A stretch of DNA of 54,861 nucleotides from NCBI GenBank assembly GCA_902526435.1, contig CABZLA010000005.1, forward strand, positions 1-54,861, read 5' to 3'. The DNA comes from an uncultured Prochlorococcus sp. (GTDB lineage Bacteria > Cyanobacteriota > Cyanobacteriia > PCC-6307 > Cyanobiaceae). The position numbers and the translations under genes are program-made. This document shows, piece by piece, positions 9,346 to 18,360 of this stretch (positions are counted from its first letter, which is position 1; the number at the start of each line of letters is the position of its first letter). The notes below the pieces were generated by a model, which saw nothing but the letters and a program-made list of their open reading frames with translations, searched no databases and had not been told where the DNA came from.

Positions 9346-10350
9346 ATGAAACCAACCTCATCCTCAGTAAAGGTTGGAGTAATCGGTATAGGAAATATGG
9401 GATGGCATCATGCTCGAGTGCTTAGTTTGCTAAGAGATGCAGATTTAGTTGGAGTTGCCGATCCAGACGAAAGCAGAGGTAAATTAGCAGTAGAGCAATT
9501 TCAATGTGAGTGGTTTAAAGATTATCGTGATCTTATTTCTAAAGTTGATGCAATTTGTATTGCTGTTCCAACACTTCTCCATCACAAAGTAGGCCTAGAT
9601 TGTCTTAAGGCAGGTGTTAATGTTCTTATTGAAAAACCTATTGCAGCTACTGAGCTAGAGGCTAAATCTTTAATAAATGCCTCTAAAATTAGTAACTGTC
9701 TTCTACAAGTTGGACATATTGAAAGATTTAACCCTGCTTTTAGGGAGTTAAATAAAATAGTTCAAAATGAAGATATTGTTGTTTTAGAAGCACGAAGGCA
9801 CAGTCCTCATGCTGACAGAGCAAATGATGTATCAGTAGTTATGGATTTAATGATTCATGATATTGATCTTGTGCTTGAATTAGTTAATTCAAAGATACAG
9901 AAATTAGCCGCCGTCGGAGGAAGAAATAGTGATGGCTTAATAGATTATGTAAATGCTACTTTGGTTTTCAAGAATAATATTATTGCGAGCTTAACTGCTA
10001 GCAAAATGAGTCATAAAAAAATTAGGAATTTAAGCGCACATTGCCAAAATGGTCTAGTTGAAACAGACTTCTTAAATCATTCTCTACAAATCCATAGAAA
10101 AGCGCATGAATCCTATACAGCAGAGCATGGAGAATTAGTTTATCGAAATGATGGTTATGTTGAAGAAGTAAGCACAACCTCTATCGAACCTTTATATGCA
10201 GAATTAGAACATTTTCTTAAGTGCGTACAAGGCAAAGAATTACCAGAAGTGGACGGAGAACAAGCCTCAAGAGCGTTAAAAATTGCAGATTTTATTGAAT
10301 GTGCAGTAGAAAACTCTGGTGATGCAATATCCCTTGAAATACCCTTCTGA
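9346..10350 (+). CDS. Gfo/Idh/MocA-family NAD(P)-dependent oxidoreductase
   Basis: These enzymes oxidise or reduce sugar-like and related substrates. The N-terminal Rossmann fold shows GVIGIGNMGWHHARVL with the GxGxxG pattern and DPDESRG closing the second strand. The family's EKPIAATELEA motif, whose lysine is catalytic, follows at about residue 97. The C-terminal substrate domain includes DLMIHDIDLVLEL with the expected histidine. Length (334 residues) is normal. The substrate is unknown, and no sugar-pathway genes sit next to it. psbK follows on the opposite strand, 15 bp away. Confidence 0.88.
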   Translation: MKPTSSSVKVGVIGIGNMGWHHARVLSLLRDADLVGVADPDESRGKLAVEQFQCEWFKDYRDLISKVDAICIAVPTLLHHKVGLDCLKAGVNVLIEKPIAATELEAKSLINASKISNCLLQVGHIERFNPAFRELNKIVQNEDIVVLEARRHSPHADRANDVSVVMDLMIHDIDLVLELVNSKIQKLAAVGGRNSDGLIDYVNATLVFKNNIIASLTASKMSHKKIRNLSAHCQNGLVETDFLNHSLQIHRKAHESYTAEHGELVYRNDGYVEEVSTTSIEPLYAELEHFLKCVQGKELPEVDGEQASRALKIADFIECAVENSGDAISLEIPF

Positions 10351-10365
10351 ATCATAAAATAGATT

Positions 10366-10506
10366 TTATTTAAACCCTACTGCAGCTTGCCAAACAAAAA
10401 CTAATAAAAAGAAAAATAAAGGTATTAAAGGAAGAACGTCAACGGTTGGAGCGAAAGCCTTATATGCTTCAGGCAATTCAGCGAATGTATTTAAAAGAGT
10501 GAGCAC
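10366..10506 (-). CDS. psbK: Photosystem II reaction centre protein K
   Basis: PsbK is a one-helix subunit at the edge of the photosystem II core near CP43. The 46-residue product contains the processed mature start ELPEAYKAF, the aspartate-proline region [10 protein letters not shown], one transmembrane helix, and the conserved end [10 protein letters not shown]. Residues before the ELPEAY site would be the cleaved leader. The start is GTG at 10506; a GAAGG purine run touches the start codon, so spacing is unusually short, but no other start in the frame gives a sensible leader. It lies between a Gfo/Idh gene and tgt. Confidence 0.95.
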   Translation of the reverse strand: MLTLLNTFAELPEAYKAFAPTVDVLPLIPLFFFLLVFVWQAAVGFK

Positions 10507-10539
10507 CTTCTTAATAAATTAATTAATTATGTTAAGACG

Positions 10540-11658
10540 TTACCACGTATGGTGAGCAATAGAGGATCTTTTCCATGGAGCGAAATCTATTGTAAAACAA
10601 TTATCTTTAATTGCAGCAGAAATTGCATTTGTAAATCGAATTAGATGAGAAATATTATGTAGGCTTATAAGCGTTAGGCCTAATATTTCATCATTTCTAA
10701 CTAAATGATGTAAGTAAGCACGAGAGTACGATTTACAAGTTTCACATTTACAAGTTTTATCTATTGGAGAAAAATCATTTTTAAAGCGGGCATTACGTAT
10801 ATTCCATCTTTCATCATTAAAAAATGCAGTCCCATGTCTTCCCAGTCTTGTAGGCAAAACACAGTCAAATATATCGAATCCTTTTGCAACAGCTAAAGAA
10901 ACTTCTCTTAGAGAGCCAATTCCCATTAAATATCTTGGTTTATTTATTGGTAAGAATTTCGGGACGTAATTAATTACACTATGTATTTCTTCGACTGCCT
11001 CTCCAACACTGACACCTCCTACCGCTATTCCAGGTAGATCAAAAGAACTTGTAAATTTTGCGCTATGTTCTCTTAATCTTGGATACTTACCACCTTGAAC
11101 TATTCCAAATAATGCTTGATTTGATTTCTGATGAGTCTCAACACATTTTTGCAACCATGAATGAGTTCTTTGTAAAGAATCCTCAATATCATTTTCGTTA
11201 GCTGTATGCGGAGGACAATGATCAAAAGCCATAGCAACATCAGAACCAAGATCCATTTGAATCTGCATTACTTTTTCAGGTGATAAAAATACATGACTAC
11301 CATCTCTTGGATTTTTAAATTCCACACCTTTATCAGAAATATTATTTAATTTGGCCAAACTAAAAACTTGATATCCACCTGAATCAGTAAGAATAGGCTT
11401 ATCCCAATTCATAAACTTATGAATTCCACCAGATTCTTTAACTAGTTTTTCTCCAGGTTGCAGATGAAGATGGAAGGTATTCGAAAGAATCATTTCCGAT
11501 CCTGTAGAGATTAACTGCTTAGATGAAATTCCTTTAACCGTTGCCAAAGTACCCACAGGCATAAATCTTGGAGTATTTACCTGACCATTTGGGGTATGAA
11601 ATATACCAGTTCTTGCCTCCGTATTACTACAATTCGATTTAATTTCAAATTCAAACAC
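10540..11658 (-). CDS. tgt: tRNA-guanine transglycosylase
   Basis: Tgt exchanges guanine at position 34 of GUN-anticodon tRNAs for preQ1, which becomes queuosine. The 372-residue protein has [11 protein letters not shown], the catalytic aspartate region [12 protein letters not shown], the substrate loop FGIVQGG, the second catalytic aspartate in [18 protein letters not shown], and the zinc ligands [17 protein letters not shown]. The start is GTG at 11658. psbK lies 33 bp downstream on the same strand, so a joint transcript is possible. Confidence 0.97.
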   Translation of the reverse strand: MFEFEIKSNCSNTEARTGIFHTPNGQVNTPRFMPVGTLATVKGISSKQLISTGSEMILSNTFHLHLQPGEKLVKESGGIHKFMNWDKPILTDSGGYQVFSLAKLNNISDKGVEFKNPRDGSHVFLSPEKVMQIQMDLGSDVAMAFDHCPPHTANENDIEDSLQRTHSWLQKCVETHQKSNQALFGIVQGGKYPRLREHSAKFTSSFDLPGIAVGGVSVGEAVEEIHSVINYVPKFLPINKPRYLMGIGSLREVSLAVAKGFDIFDCVLPTRLGRHGTAFFNDERWNIRNARFKNDFSPIDKTCKCETCKSYSRAYLHHLVRNDEILGLTLISLHNISHLIRFTNAISAAIKDNCFTIDFAPWKRSSIAHHTW

Positions 11659-11756
11659 GATAATTTATAAAATTTTTTGATCCTTTTTTAATAATCTACC
11701 CTATTATTTAATATTGAATCTATTTTTATCTCATCAAAAAATATTTAATAAAAAAT

Positions 11757-12497
11757 TTGGCTGGATCTTGGATTTTCTATACGACATTTCCAAAGATACC
11801 TTTAATTAATCCCGAATTTAAAAATATTGCACAATTTGCGCCGCCTTTGGGATTTTTTATTGGAACAATACAGAGTTATATTTTTATTTTTTTAAGCGTA
11901 AACTCTTGGTCTATTTATGCATCTACTTTAATCTGTTTAGCTTCAGGATATTTAATTACAGGAGGTCTACACCTCGATGGTTTAATGGATACTTTCGATG
12001 GAATTTTTGCGGGTAAAAAGAAACGTTTAAAAGCTATGAAAGATAGTAAAGTTGGATCCTTTGGTGTTCAATCTTTATTTTTTATAACTTTAATTCAGAT
12101 TGCTTGCATACTCAAAATTCAAAACCAAATAATTCTTGTTTTGCCAATATGCTTATTTTGGGGAAGATTTTCAAATTTATTTTTTATAGAAAAATTTAAA
12201 TATATGAGTTACAAGAAAAAATCTATTAGTCACAAAAAGTTTTGGAATGGATTTAAAAAAGAATCTTTGATTTCCATTGTTTTTCTTTTAATTTTTATCG
12301 CATACCAATTTGTTTCAATTACATCCCAAGCAATATTAATAAAATTTTTATTTCTAATTTTAATTGGTATTTTTTTTAGTTATTCTATTCCAAACATACT
12401 TGGGAATAAAATTGGAGGCTTCAATGGAGATGCTTGCGGTGCGAGTGTTGTACTAGTCGAAACTACAATGTTATTTATGAATGCAATTCTTTTATAG
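11757..12497 (+). CDS. cobS: Adenosylcobinamide-GDP ribazoletransferase (cobalamin synthase)
   Basis: CobS joins adenosylcobinamide-GDP to alpha-ribazole in the membrane, near the end of cobalamin (in marine picocyanobacteria, pseudocobalamin) synthesis. The 246-residue protein is hydrophobic with about six helices and carries the diagnostic GGLHLDGLMDTFDGIFAGKK aspartate cluster (~residues 64-83) and NKIGGFNGDACGA near the C-terminus. The start is TTG, because the frame has no ATG after the upstream stop at 11715. Its last 23 bp overlap the 3' end of the convergent histidine kinase. Other cobalamin genes are not adjacent. Confidence 0.94.
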   Translation: MAGSWIFYTTFPKIPLINPEFKNIAQFAPPLGFFIGTIQSYIFIFLSVNSWSIYASTLICLASGYLITGGLHLDGLMDTFDGIFAGKKKRLKAMKDSKVGSFGVQSLFFITLIQIACILKIQNQIILVLPICLFWGRFSNLFFIEKFKYMSYKKKSISHKKFWNGFKKESLISIVFLLIFIAYQFVSITSQAILIKFLFLILIGIFFSYSIPNILGNKIGGFNGDACGASVVLVETTMLFMNAILL

Positions 12498-13611
12498 GAA
12501 GTTCTAAATAGAAAATATTCTTCTTCTTAAAACTTTTCAATTCTTTTACATCATTAATTGAGGAGTTTTCAAGCAATCTCAACTCTCCTCCAATTTGTTT
12601 TGCTAATTTTCTCGCTAAAAAAAGTCCAACACCAGTACCATCCTTCTTCTTAGCCGCAGATCCTCGAAAACCTTTTTGAAAAATTTTCTCATTTTCAATT
12701 TTGGTTATTTTTTTACCATCATCAAATATGCAAAGACCTTTACTCATAATGGCGAGTCCAATCTCAGCATCTTTTTGGGCGTATTTAAACGCATTTTCTA
12801 ACAAATTAGCCACTATTTCAGCAATTACAGCATATTTAGCCTTTAATGGCGATAACGTCCAATCTGGCCAAAGAGAAGGTTCCGTCCAATCTCTATTCTC
12901 TAAGTTCGCATTAGCTTGACCCCTTTCTAAAATTGGCCTCAATAAACTCTGAACAGTTATTAGCTTTTTATTATCTAAATTTGGTGGTAATAATAATCTT
13001 TCCTCTCCAATTTCTAGAGGAAGTTGAATAGGTGAATTTAATTGAGCAAAAGAGTCCATATAATTATTAATTTGTTTTTGCTCTGTTATCATGCGTTCGA
13101 CTATTTCAATAGAGTCATCATCTGAACCAAGTCTTTTTATTAGTAATTTTGCATATGTCCTTAGAGCAGCCAATGGATTCCTCAATTGATGGATTATGAC
13201 ATTAACTTGATTTTTTAAATAATTAATTTCTTCATTTTTATTTTGACGTTCTAATTCGATAGAAACGCATTTAGCTAAAGATAGTGAAAGTGCTTTTAAT
13301 CTAGAGTCAAGAGATACTGGCCAATTCCCTTCTTTTAAATCAGTTTCTACCCTAAGGACACCAAGTAGGATATCGTTTTCTTGAAGCGGGTACCATCTTC
13401 TATTTGGAGAAGAAACTTTTAGTAAAGGATCATCTTCTACTGATATCAGTAGCCTATCAATTTGTGGCCATTGACCAATCATTTCAAAAGATGCTTTAGT
13501 TCCTTGCTCAGTTGAAGCAAGATACATAACCAAATGAGTCACTCCCATTGAGCAACCAAAGCTCTCAAGCTGTTTTATGATTAGTTCTTCAAATTTTTTT
13601 GAGAGCTTCAT
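12475..13611 (-). CDS. Soluble sensor histidine kinase
   Basis: The 378-residue protein has no transmembrane segment. An N-terminal region of ~130 residues (GAF-like by length and position; I see no strong motif) precedes the dimerisation/phosphoacceptor helix with H-box VIIHQLRNPLAALRTYAKLL. The ATPase domain follows, with N-box EIVANLLENAFKYA, G1-like CIFDDGKKI, F-box IFQKGFRGSA and G2 GTGVGLFLARKLAKQIGG. The G1 box is looser than the usual DxGxG. The layout is like cyanobacterial Hik2-type kinases, but I cannot confirm orthology. No response regulator is adjacent, so the partner is encoded elsewhere. Its 3' end overlaps cobS by 23 bp. Confidence 0.87.
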   Translation of the reverse strand: MKLSKKFEELIIKQLESFGCSMGVTHLVMYLASTEQGTKASFEMIGQWPQIDRLLISVEDDPLLKVSSPNRRWYPLQENDILLGVLRVETDLKEGNWPVSLDSRLKALSLSLAKCVSIELERQNKNEEINYLKNQVNVIIHQLRNPLAALRTYAKLLIKRLGSDDDSIEIVERMITEQKQINNYMDSFAQLNSPIQLPLEIGEERLLLPPNLDNKKLITVQSLLRPILERGQANANLENRDWTEPSLWPDWTLSPLKAKYAVIAEIVANLLENAFKYAQKDAEIGLAIMSKGLCIFDDGKKITKIENEKIFQKGFRGSAAKKKDGTGVGLFLARKLAKQIGGELRLLENSSINDVKELKSFKKKNIFYLELPIKELHS

Positions 13612-13680
13612 AATTAGCGAAATTTAAAAAAAATCTGAGAAAGGACTTGTAAAATATGAAAAAAGTATTAAGATATATAA

Positions 13681-13758
13681 AGAGGCCTGACTTTAGCCAG
13701 CCTTAAATATGAATATTTAATCATATTTTAAGCTACATCAGGGGTTGATGGGTCCTCT
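13681..13758 (+). ncRNA. Candidate structured RNA or mRNA leader with closed multibranch fold
   Basis: The segment can close on itself. Bases 13681-13687 (AGAGGCC) pair with 13751-13758 (GGTCCTCT) apart from one bulged T. Inside lie a small CTG/CAG hairpin (13687-13700), an 11-bp hairpin (13702-13712 with 13721-13732, one bulge, loop of 8), and a CATCA/TGATG hairpin with loop GGGGT (13736-13750). An AT-rich -10-like TATATA at about 13673-13679 would start a transcript close to the base of the fold. The DUF3155 gene begins about 90 bp downstream, so it may be a 5' leader or a separate small RNA. The fold is drawn by hand; there is no comparative support. Confidence 0.42.
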
Positions 13759-13848
13759 ATGTAATTTAAGTGAATTCAAAATCACGGATATAAGATTAGT
13801 AAAAATAAATAAGACTAATCTCATTTATAATTCTTGGAGTACCAATCA

Positions 13849-14217
13849 ATGTCAAAAAAGAGAAAAAGAATCAGCAGAAGAAGGTTGGCTGGCCAAAGAG
13901 TAATGGCACATGTACCTATTTATCATATCGAAACTGGCAAACATAAACCAGTTACAGCTGCAAGAAGATTTATAGCTGAAAATGCTTTGTCTGCCCCTTC
14001 AGTTTTCAATGTTCGAAGAAATGAACATACCACTGATAGGTTTTTTTGGGGTGAAAAAGGTTTATTTAGCGCCCAATATGCTGAAGAAAATCATTTTCTA
14101 TTTCCATCACTAAAAGTCGTAGTTGAGGGAATTGGTGAAGAAAAAATATTTGAAGGTCTAGAACTTACTGCAGATGATTGGGAAGAGATTGAAGAATACG
14201 AATATGCTTTCGTTTAA
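13849..14217 (+). CDS. DUF3155-like conserved cyanobacterial protein
   Basis: This is a short basic-to-acidic protein of about 122 residues. The N-terminus is very basic (SKKRKRISRRRLAGQRVMA), followed by a conserved-looking KPVTAARRFIAENA segment. The C-terminus is acidic (LTADDWEEIEEYEYAFV). I recognise the pattern as the cyanobacteria-specific DUF3155 family, from memory. I chose the ATG at 13849 instead of an in-frame TTG at 13834, because homology begins with the basic segment. The function is unknown. The gene follows a possible structured leader and overlaps the convergent hydrolase by 4 bp. Confidence 0.65.
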   Translation: MSKKRKRISRRRLAGQRVMAHVPIYHIETGKHKPVTAARRFIAENALSAPSVFNVRRNEHTTDRFFWGEKGLFSAQYAEENHFLFPSLKVVVEGIGEEKIFEGLELTADDWEEIEEYEYAFV

Positions 14218-14831
14218 AAAATTTTATTTATATTTGAACTTATAAAATCAATTAAATTTGGATCAATTTGATGGGTCCCATCAAATTGTATTAGTTCGCA
14301 AAATTTAGAAGACTTACTTTTTACCGTTTCATGAATAATTCTTGAAGCATCTATAGGCACTACGTCATCAAATAAACCATGACTAACAATTAGTGGTGGG
14401 CACTTTGCTCCTGGAGCCCAGTTTGGGTGGGGATAACCACTACAAGCAACAATTAGTCCTAATTTTAATTTAAATCCTGCATCAATTGCCATAGCTGCCC
14501 CCTGAGAAAAACCCAACAAAATTGTTTTTCCTATTGAAATCTGATCAGTATCAAATTTCCTTAGTGTACCTAAAAGTTTATTTACTTCAACATCAGCTCC
14601 CTCCCAATCATGTGGATATAGTTGATACCACTGTCTTCCCTGACCACTTGGATGTAATCCAGAAGCCCTCAAAGAAATTACCTCAAAATCAAGATTTATT
14701 TTTTCTATAATCTCCTTTCCAAGTGTTAAAAGGTCATCTGCATCGGCTCCCCAGCCATGTAGCAAAATTATTCTATGAGTTGCGGTTTGAGAACTAATCC
14801 CGACAAATTCATGATCAATATCATATTTCAT
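14214..14831 (-). CDS. Alpha/beta hydrolase of the carboxylesterase/phospholipase family
   Basis: The 205-residue protein matches small bacterial carboxylesterases: an opening ILLHGWGADADDLL oxyanion-side motif, the nucleophile elbow LLGFSQGAAMAI (GxSxG with Ser), the acid in SHGLFDDVVPI and the histidine in FDGTHQIDPNLI. It has no signal peptide, so it is cytoplasmic. The substrate is not evident; members act on short-chain esters, lysophospholipids or acylated proteins. The gene is divergent from purH, with 33 bp between starts. Confidence 0.88.
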   Translation of the reverse strand: MKYDIDHEFVGISSQTATHRIILLHGWGADADDLLTLGKEIIEKINLDFEVISLRASGLHPSGQGRQWYQLYPHDWEGADVEVNKLLGTLRKFDTDQISIGKTILLGFSQGAAMAIDAGFKLKLGLIVACSGYPHPNWAPGAKCPPLIVSHGLFDDVVPIDASRIIHETVKSKSSKFCELIQFDGTHQIDPNLIDFISSNINKIF

Positions 14832-14864
14832 GTTTATATTCTTAAGTAAGTAAACTTTTCAATA

Positions 14865-16418
14865 ATGTCACCATTAGCCCTAGTAAGTGTCTCCGATAAA
14901 AAAAATATAATCCCATTTTGTACAGAATTGGTAGAAAAATTTAATTATAAAATTCTATCAAGTGGAGGCACTGCTAAACATCTAATGGAGGCAAAAATTC
15001 CAGTTATTAAAGTCGCAGATTTTACTAATTCTCCAGAAATACTTGGAGGAAGAGTTAAAACTTTACATCCGAAAATCCACGGAGGAATATTAGCTAAAAG
15101 AACAGATGAGGAACATACAAAAGATATAGAAGCTTACAATCTTGAACTAATTGAATTAGTAGTTGTCAATTTATATCCTTTTAAAAAAACTGTTGAAAAG
15201 GGATCTAAATGGGAAGATGCTATTGAAAATATTGATATCGGAGGACCATCAATGATTCGTTCTGCTGCTAAAAATCATAAAGACGTTTCCGTTTTAGTCG
15301 ATCCAAGTCAATATAAAGAATTTCTTGAAGAAAGTAAAAAAGGGGAGTTAAAAGAAACATATAAAGCAAAATTAGCACTTGAAGCTTTTCAACATACAGC
15401 TGACTATGACACTGCGATATCTAATTGGATAAGAAAAGAAAGAGGTTTACAATCTTCCAAATATATTGAATCTTATCCACTAATCAAAACCTTAAGATAT
15501 GGGGAGAATCCTCATCAAAAAGCTTTTTGGTATGGTTTAAATAATATTGGATGGAACTCAGCAGAACAGTTACAAGGGAAAGAGTTAAGTTATAACAATC
15601 TATTAGATCTTGAGTCGGCACTTTCAACAGTTTTAGAATTTGGCTATGAAGAAAAAGATGAACCTATAACAGACACATTTGCATCAGTCATTTTAAAACA
15701 CAATAATCCTTGTGGTGCTTCTATGGGTAATTCAGCCTCTCAAGCATTTTTGAATGCTCTGAAATGTGACTCAGTTAGTGCATTTGGAGGAATAGTTGCT
15801 TTTAATTCAAATGTGGATAGTGAAACCGCAATAAACCTCAAAGATATTTTCTTAGAATGTGTCGTAGCTCCATCTTTTGATCCAGAGGCTTTAGAAATTT
15901 TAAAAATCAAAAAGAATTTAAGAATTTTAAAGTTTTCAAAAGATCAAATCTCAAAAAAGAACCAAACTTCTACTAAATCAATAATGGGAGGATTACTCGT
16001 TCAAGACACTGATAATAATGAAGAAAAAACTGAAAGTTGGATTCCAGTTACTAAAAAAATTCCAAGTACTCAGGATTATTTAGATTTAAGTTTTGCCTGG
16101 AAAATTTGCAAACACGTTAAATCAAATGCCATTGTGATTGCAAAAGATCAACAAACTCTTGGCATCGGAGCCGGACAAATGAACAGGGTTGGAGCTTCAA
16201 AAATAGCTTTACAAGCTGCTAAAGAAAATGGTTATGGAGGCGTTTTAGCAAGCGATGGTTTCTTCCCATTTGCAGATACAGTAGAGCTTGCTAATAAATA
16301 TGGAATAAGCTCAATTATTCAACCAGGAGGAAGTATAAGGGATGAAGAAAGTATTGAAATGTGTAATCTAAAAGGTATTTCTATGGTATTTACAAAGAAG
16401 AGGCATTTTCTACACTAA
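14865..16418 (+). CDS. purH: Bifunctional AICAR formyltransferase/IMP cyclohydrolase
   Basis: PurH carries out the last two steps of IMP synthesis. The 517-residue length is right for both domains. The N-terminal cyclohydrolase (MGS-like) part begins ALVSVSDKKNI and has KILSSGGTAKHL, GGRVKTLHPKIHGGIL and NLYPFKKTV. The C-terminal AICAR transformylase has the KHNNPCGAS motif and the late RVGASKIALQAAKENGYGG and ASDGFFPFADTVELA segments. It stops 1 bp before the convergent doxX-family gene. The start ATG is clear. Confidence 0.97.
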   Translation: MSPLALVSVSDKKNIIPFCTELVEKFNYKILSSGGTAKHLMEAKIPVIKVADFTNSPEILGGRVKTLHPKIHGGILAKRTDEEHTKDIEAYNLELIELVVVNLYPFKKTVEKGSKWEDAIENIDIGGPSMIRSAAKNHKDVSVLVDPSQYKEFLEESKKGELKETYKAKLALEAFQHTADYDTAISNWIRKERGLQSSKYIESYPLIKTLRYGENPHQKAFWYGLNNIGWNSAEQLQGKELSYNNLLDLESALSTVLEFGYEEKDEPITDTFASVILKHNNPCGASMGNSASQAFLNALKCDSVSAFGGIVAFNSNVDSETAINLKDIFLECVVAPSFDPEALEILKIKKNLRILKFSKDQISKKNQTSTKSIMGGLLVQDTDNNEEKTESWIPVTKKIPSTQDYLDLSFAWKICKHVKSNAIVIAKDQQTLGIGAGQMNRVGASKIALQAAKENGYGGVLASDGFFPFADTVELANKYGISSIIQPGGSIRDEESIEMCNLKGISMVFTKKRHFLH

Positions 16419-16419
16419 A

Positions 16420-16980
16420 TCAATTTGTTTTTGGATAATAAGTGATTTTGTTTGTCTTGCGAAGAAGTGCTAATCTTCCTGGTCCTGCACATAAGAAATA
16501 AAGAGAGATAGCTCCGTATATGAATGAAAGTTCAAAAGCATAATTGTGACCTTCAACTACTGCTAATGGAAACCCTTCTAAACCTGTATCTAAAAGATGA
16601 AAATAAACAGCAAATGCCATCGTAGAGAAAAGTCCAAGAGAGCTAAGTCTTGCAAAAATTCCTAATGCTAATCCTAATGGGCAAACTAATTGAGTAATAG
16701 CGGCTCCATAGGTCCAAAGGACAGGGTCCCCTGGTAAGAATGGGAAATATTTTCCTACAACAAATTCTCCAAAGCCTTGAGGATCTTGAAGCTTTTCCAA
16801 TCCATGATGAATCATCAAAACACTAAAACCAATCCTTAAAATAAATATGGATAATTCTCCTAATATATTGACCTCTAAATTTGAGGAGGGATTAGCTACA
16901 ACCACCTCTACCTTTTGAGGAGCCTTTGAAGCATTCATTTTGGCTGTTTGATCTTGATTAGGTTGTGTTGTGTCTTCCAT
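16420..16980 (-). CDS. DoxX-family membrane protein
   Basis: A protein of 186 residues with a soluble N-terminal ~40 residues rich in Gln/Thr/Asn, then four hydrophobic segments as in DoxX (Pfam DoxX): ILRIGFSVLMIHHGLEKLQD near residue 50, a segment around GAAITQLVCPLGLALGIFAR, LGLFSTMAFAVYFHLL, and a final YGAISLYFLCAGPG. The conserved HHGLEKLQDP motif supports the family. DoxX members are membrane proteins of mostly unknown role, some associated with redox enzymes. No redox partner is adjacent here. Confidence 0.82.
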   Translation of the reverse strand: MEDTTQPNQDQTAKMNASKAPQKVEVVVANPSSNLEVNILGELSIFILRIGFSVLMIHHGLEKLQDPQGFGEFVVGKYFPFLPGDPVLWTYGAAITQLVCPLGLALGIFARLSSLGLFSTMAFAVYFHLLDTGLEGFPLAVVEGHNYAFELSFIYGAISLYFLCAGPGRLALLRKTNKITYYPKTN

Positions 16981-17074
16981 ACTTCAAATAATTTTTAATT
17001 ATTCTAGATAATAACGTAGATCTTTAGGTGATATGTATTTAATAAAGTTAAAAATTATGCAGAAAAATTAATAT

Positions 17075-18271
17075 TTATTTAGTTATAGCAATTAACTTTT
17101 CAATGACATCAGCGACTACCTTGTCAGGAGTTGAGGCTCCAGATGTAATACCTACAGTAACTTCACCATCTGGAATAAAATTCTTTTTCAAACTCAATTC
17201 AGATTCTAGAGGTTTATGACAAATTGAATTATTCTCAACAGAAATTCTATCTGATATATCAATATGAAAAGATTCAATATTATTAGTTATTGCTATTTCC
17301 TGTAAATGGGTCGTATTTGAAGAATTAAACCCTCCAATGACTACAAGAATATCCAGATCTTCATCAACTAAAGAAAACATCGCATCTTGTCTTTCTTCTG
17401 TCGCATCGCAAATAGTATTAAAAGCTAAAAAATGATCATTAATTTTTGCAGGGCCATATTTAGTTAACAAGGTTTTTTCAAAAAGCTTCCCAATTTCCTC
17501 TGTTTCACTTTTAAGCATTGTCGTTTGATTTGCAACTCCTATTCTCTCAAGATGTATATCTGGATCAAATCCATTTGAACAGGCTTTTGCAAACTTCTTC
17601 ATGAATTGATTTTTGTCACCTTTACCTTGAATGTAGTCTGATACATATTCGGCCTCAGCCAAGTCAAAAACGACTAAGTAATCTCCTGCAAATGATCTAG
17701 TCGCAAGAGTTTCCTCATGTTTATATTTACCATGGATAATAGAGGTAAAAATATGTTTTTTATGCTTCTCAACAGTATGCCAAACTTTAGAAACCCAAGG
17801 GCAAGTGGTATCAATTATCTGACATTTTTTTTCATGAAGTAATTGCATCTCTTGAACAGTAGCTCCAAAAGCAGGAAGAATAACAACATCTCCAGTTGAG
17901 ACAGAGGAAAAATCCTTTATCCCATTTTTTGTAGAAATTATTTTTACATTCATCCTGCTTAGATGATTATTAACCGATGGATTATGAATAATTTCATTCG
18001 TCATCCAAATACCCTCATTAGGGTAATGTCTTCTAGTTTCATAGGCCATTGCTACTGCTCTCTCAACACCCCAACAAAAACCAAAAGATTTGGCTAATTT
18101 TATTTTTAACCTACCTTCTTCAAAACTAAAATCATTTTCTCTTATTGATCCTATTAAATCACTTTGATAAGAATCACCTAAAGCTTTGGCACGTTTAGTA
18201 GGCGATTCAAAGCCTTTACGGTTATACCTCCCCGAATGTTGTATGGCATGTTTTACTGCTTGAGTGTCCAT
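17075..18271 (-). CDS. ispH: 4-Hydroxy-3-methylbut-2-enyl diphosphate reductase
   Basis: IspH is the last enzyme of the MEP isoprenoid pathway, producing IPP and DMAPP with an iron-sulfur cluster. Three cluster cysteines are visible: Cys66 in [12 protein letters not shown], the cysteine of [14 protein letters not shown], and that of [14 protein letters not shown]. At 398 residues it is the longer cyanobacterial/plant-type enzyme, with an N-terminal extension (~50 residues) absent from E. coli IspH. The pathway feeds carotenoids and the phytyl tail of chlorophyll. It lies downstream of amt1 on the same strand but behind a terminator, so it probably has its own promoter. Confidence 0.96.
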   Translation of the reverse strand: MDTQAVKHAIQHSGRYNRKGFESPTKRAKALGDSYQSDLIGSIRENDFSFEEGRLKIKLAKSFGFCWGVERAVAMAYETRRHYPNEGIWMTNEIIHNPSVNNHLSRMNVKIISTKNGIKDFSSVSTGDVVILPAFGATVQEMQLLHEKKCQIIDTTCPWVSKVWHTVEKHKKHIFTSIIHGKYKHEETLATRSFAGDYLVVFDLAEAEYVSDYIQGKGDKNQFMKKFAKACSNGFDPDIHLERIGVANQTTMLKSETEEIGKLFEKTLLTKYGPAKINDHFLAFNTICDATEERQDAMFSLVDEDLDILVVIGGFNSSNTTHLQEIAITNNIESFHIDISDRISVENNSICHKPLESELSLKKNFIPDGEVTVGITSGASTPDKVVADVIEKLIAITK

Positions 18272-18312
18272 AACTAAATATTACATCATTTGAAATTATT
18301 TTTTGCAAAAAA

Positions 18313-18342
18313 AAAGAAACCTGACATAAGTCAGATTTCTTT
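18313..18342 (-). terminator. Rho-independent terminator of amt1
   Basis: An inverted repeat has a CTGAC/GTCAG core, loop ATAA, and an extended AAAGAAA/TTTCTTT stem with one C-A mismatch. On the minus strand it is followed by a run of nine T, exactly as expected for a terminator 18 bp after the amt1 stop codon. Confidence 0.88.
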
Positions 18343-18360
18343 AATTTACTTAAATTTAGT

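Noticed and set aside
13681-13758. The 78-nt multibranch fold read as a tRNA
   Set aside because: It has no anticodon arm of 5 bp with a 7-base loop, no TTC-type T loop and no usual D-arm; the central hairpin is 11 bp long.
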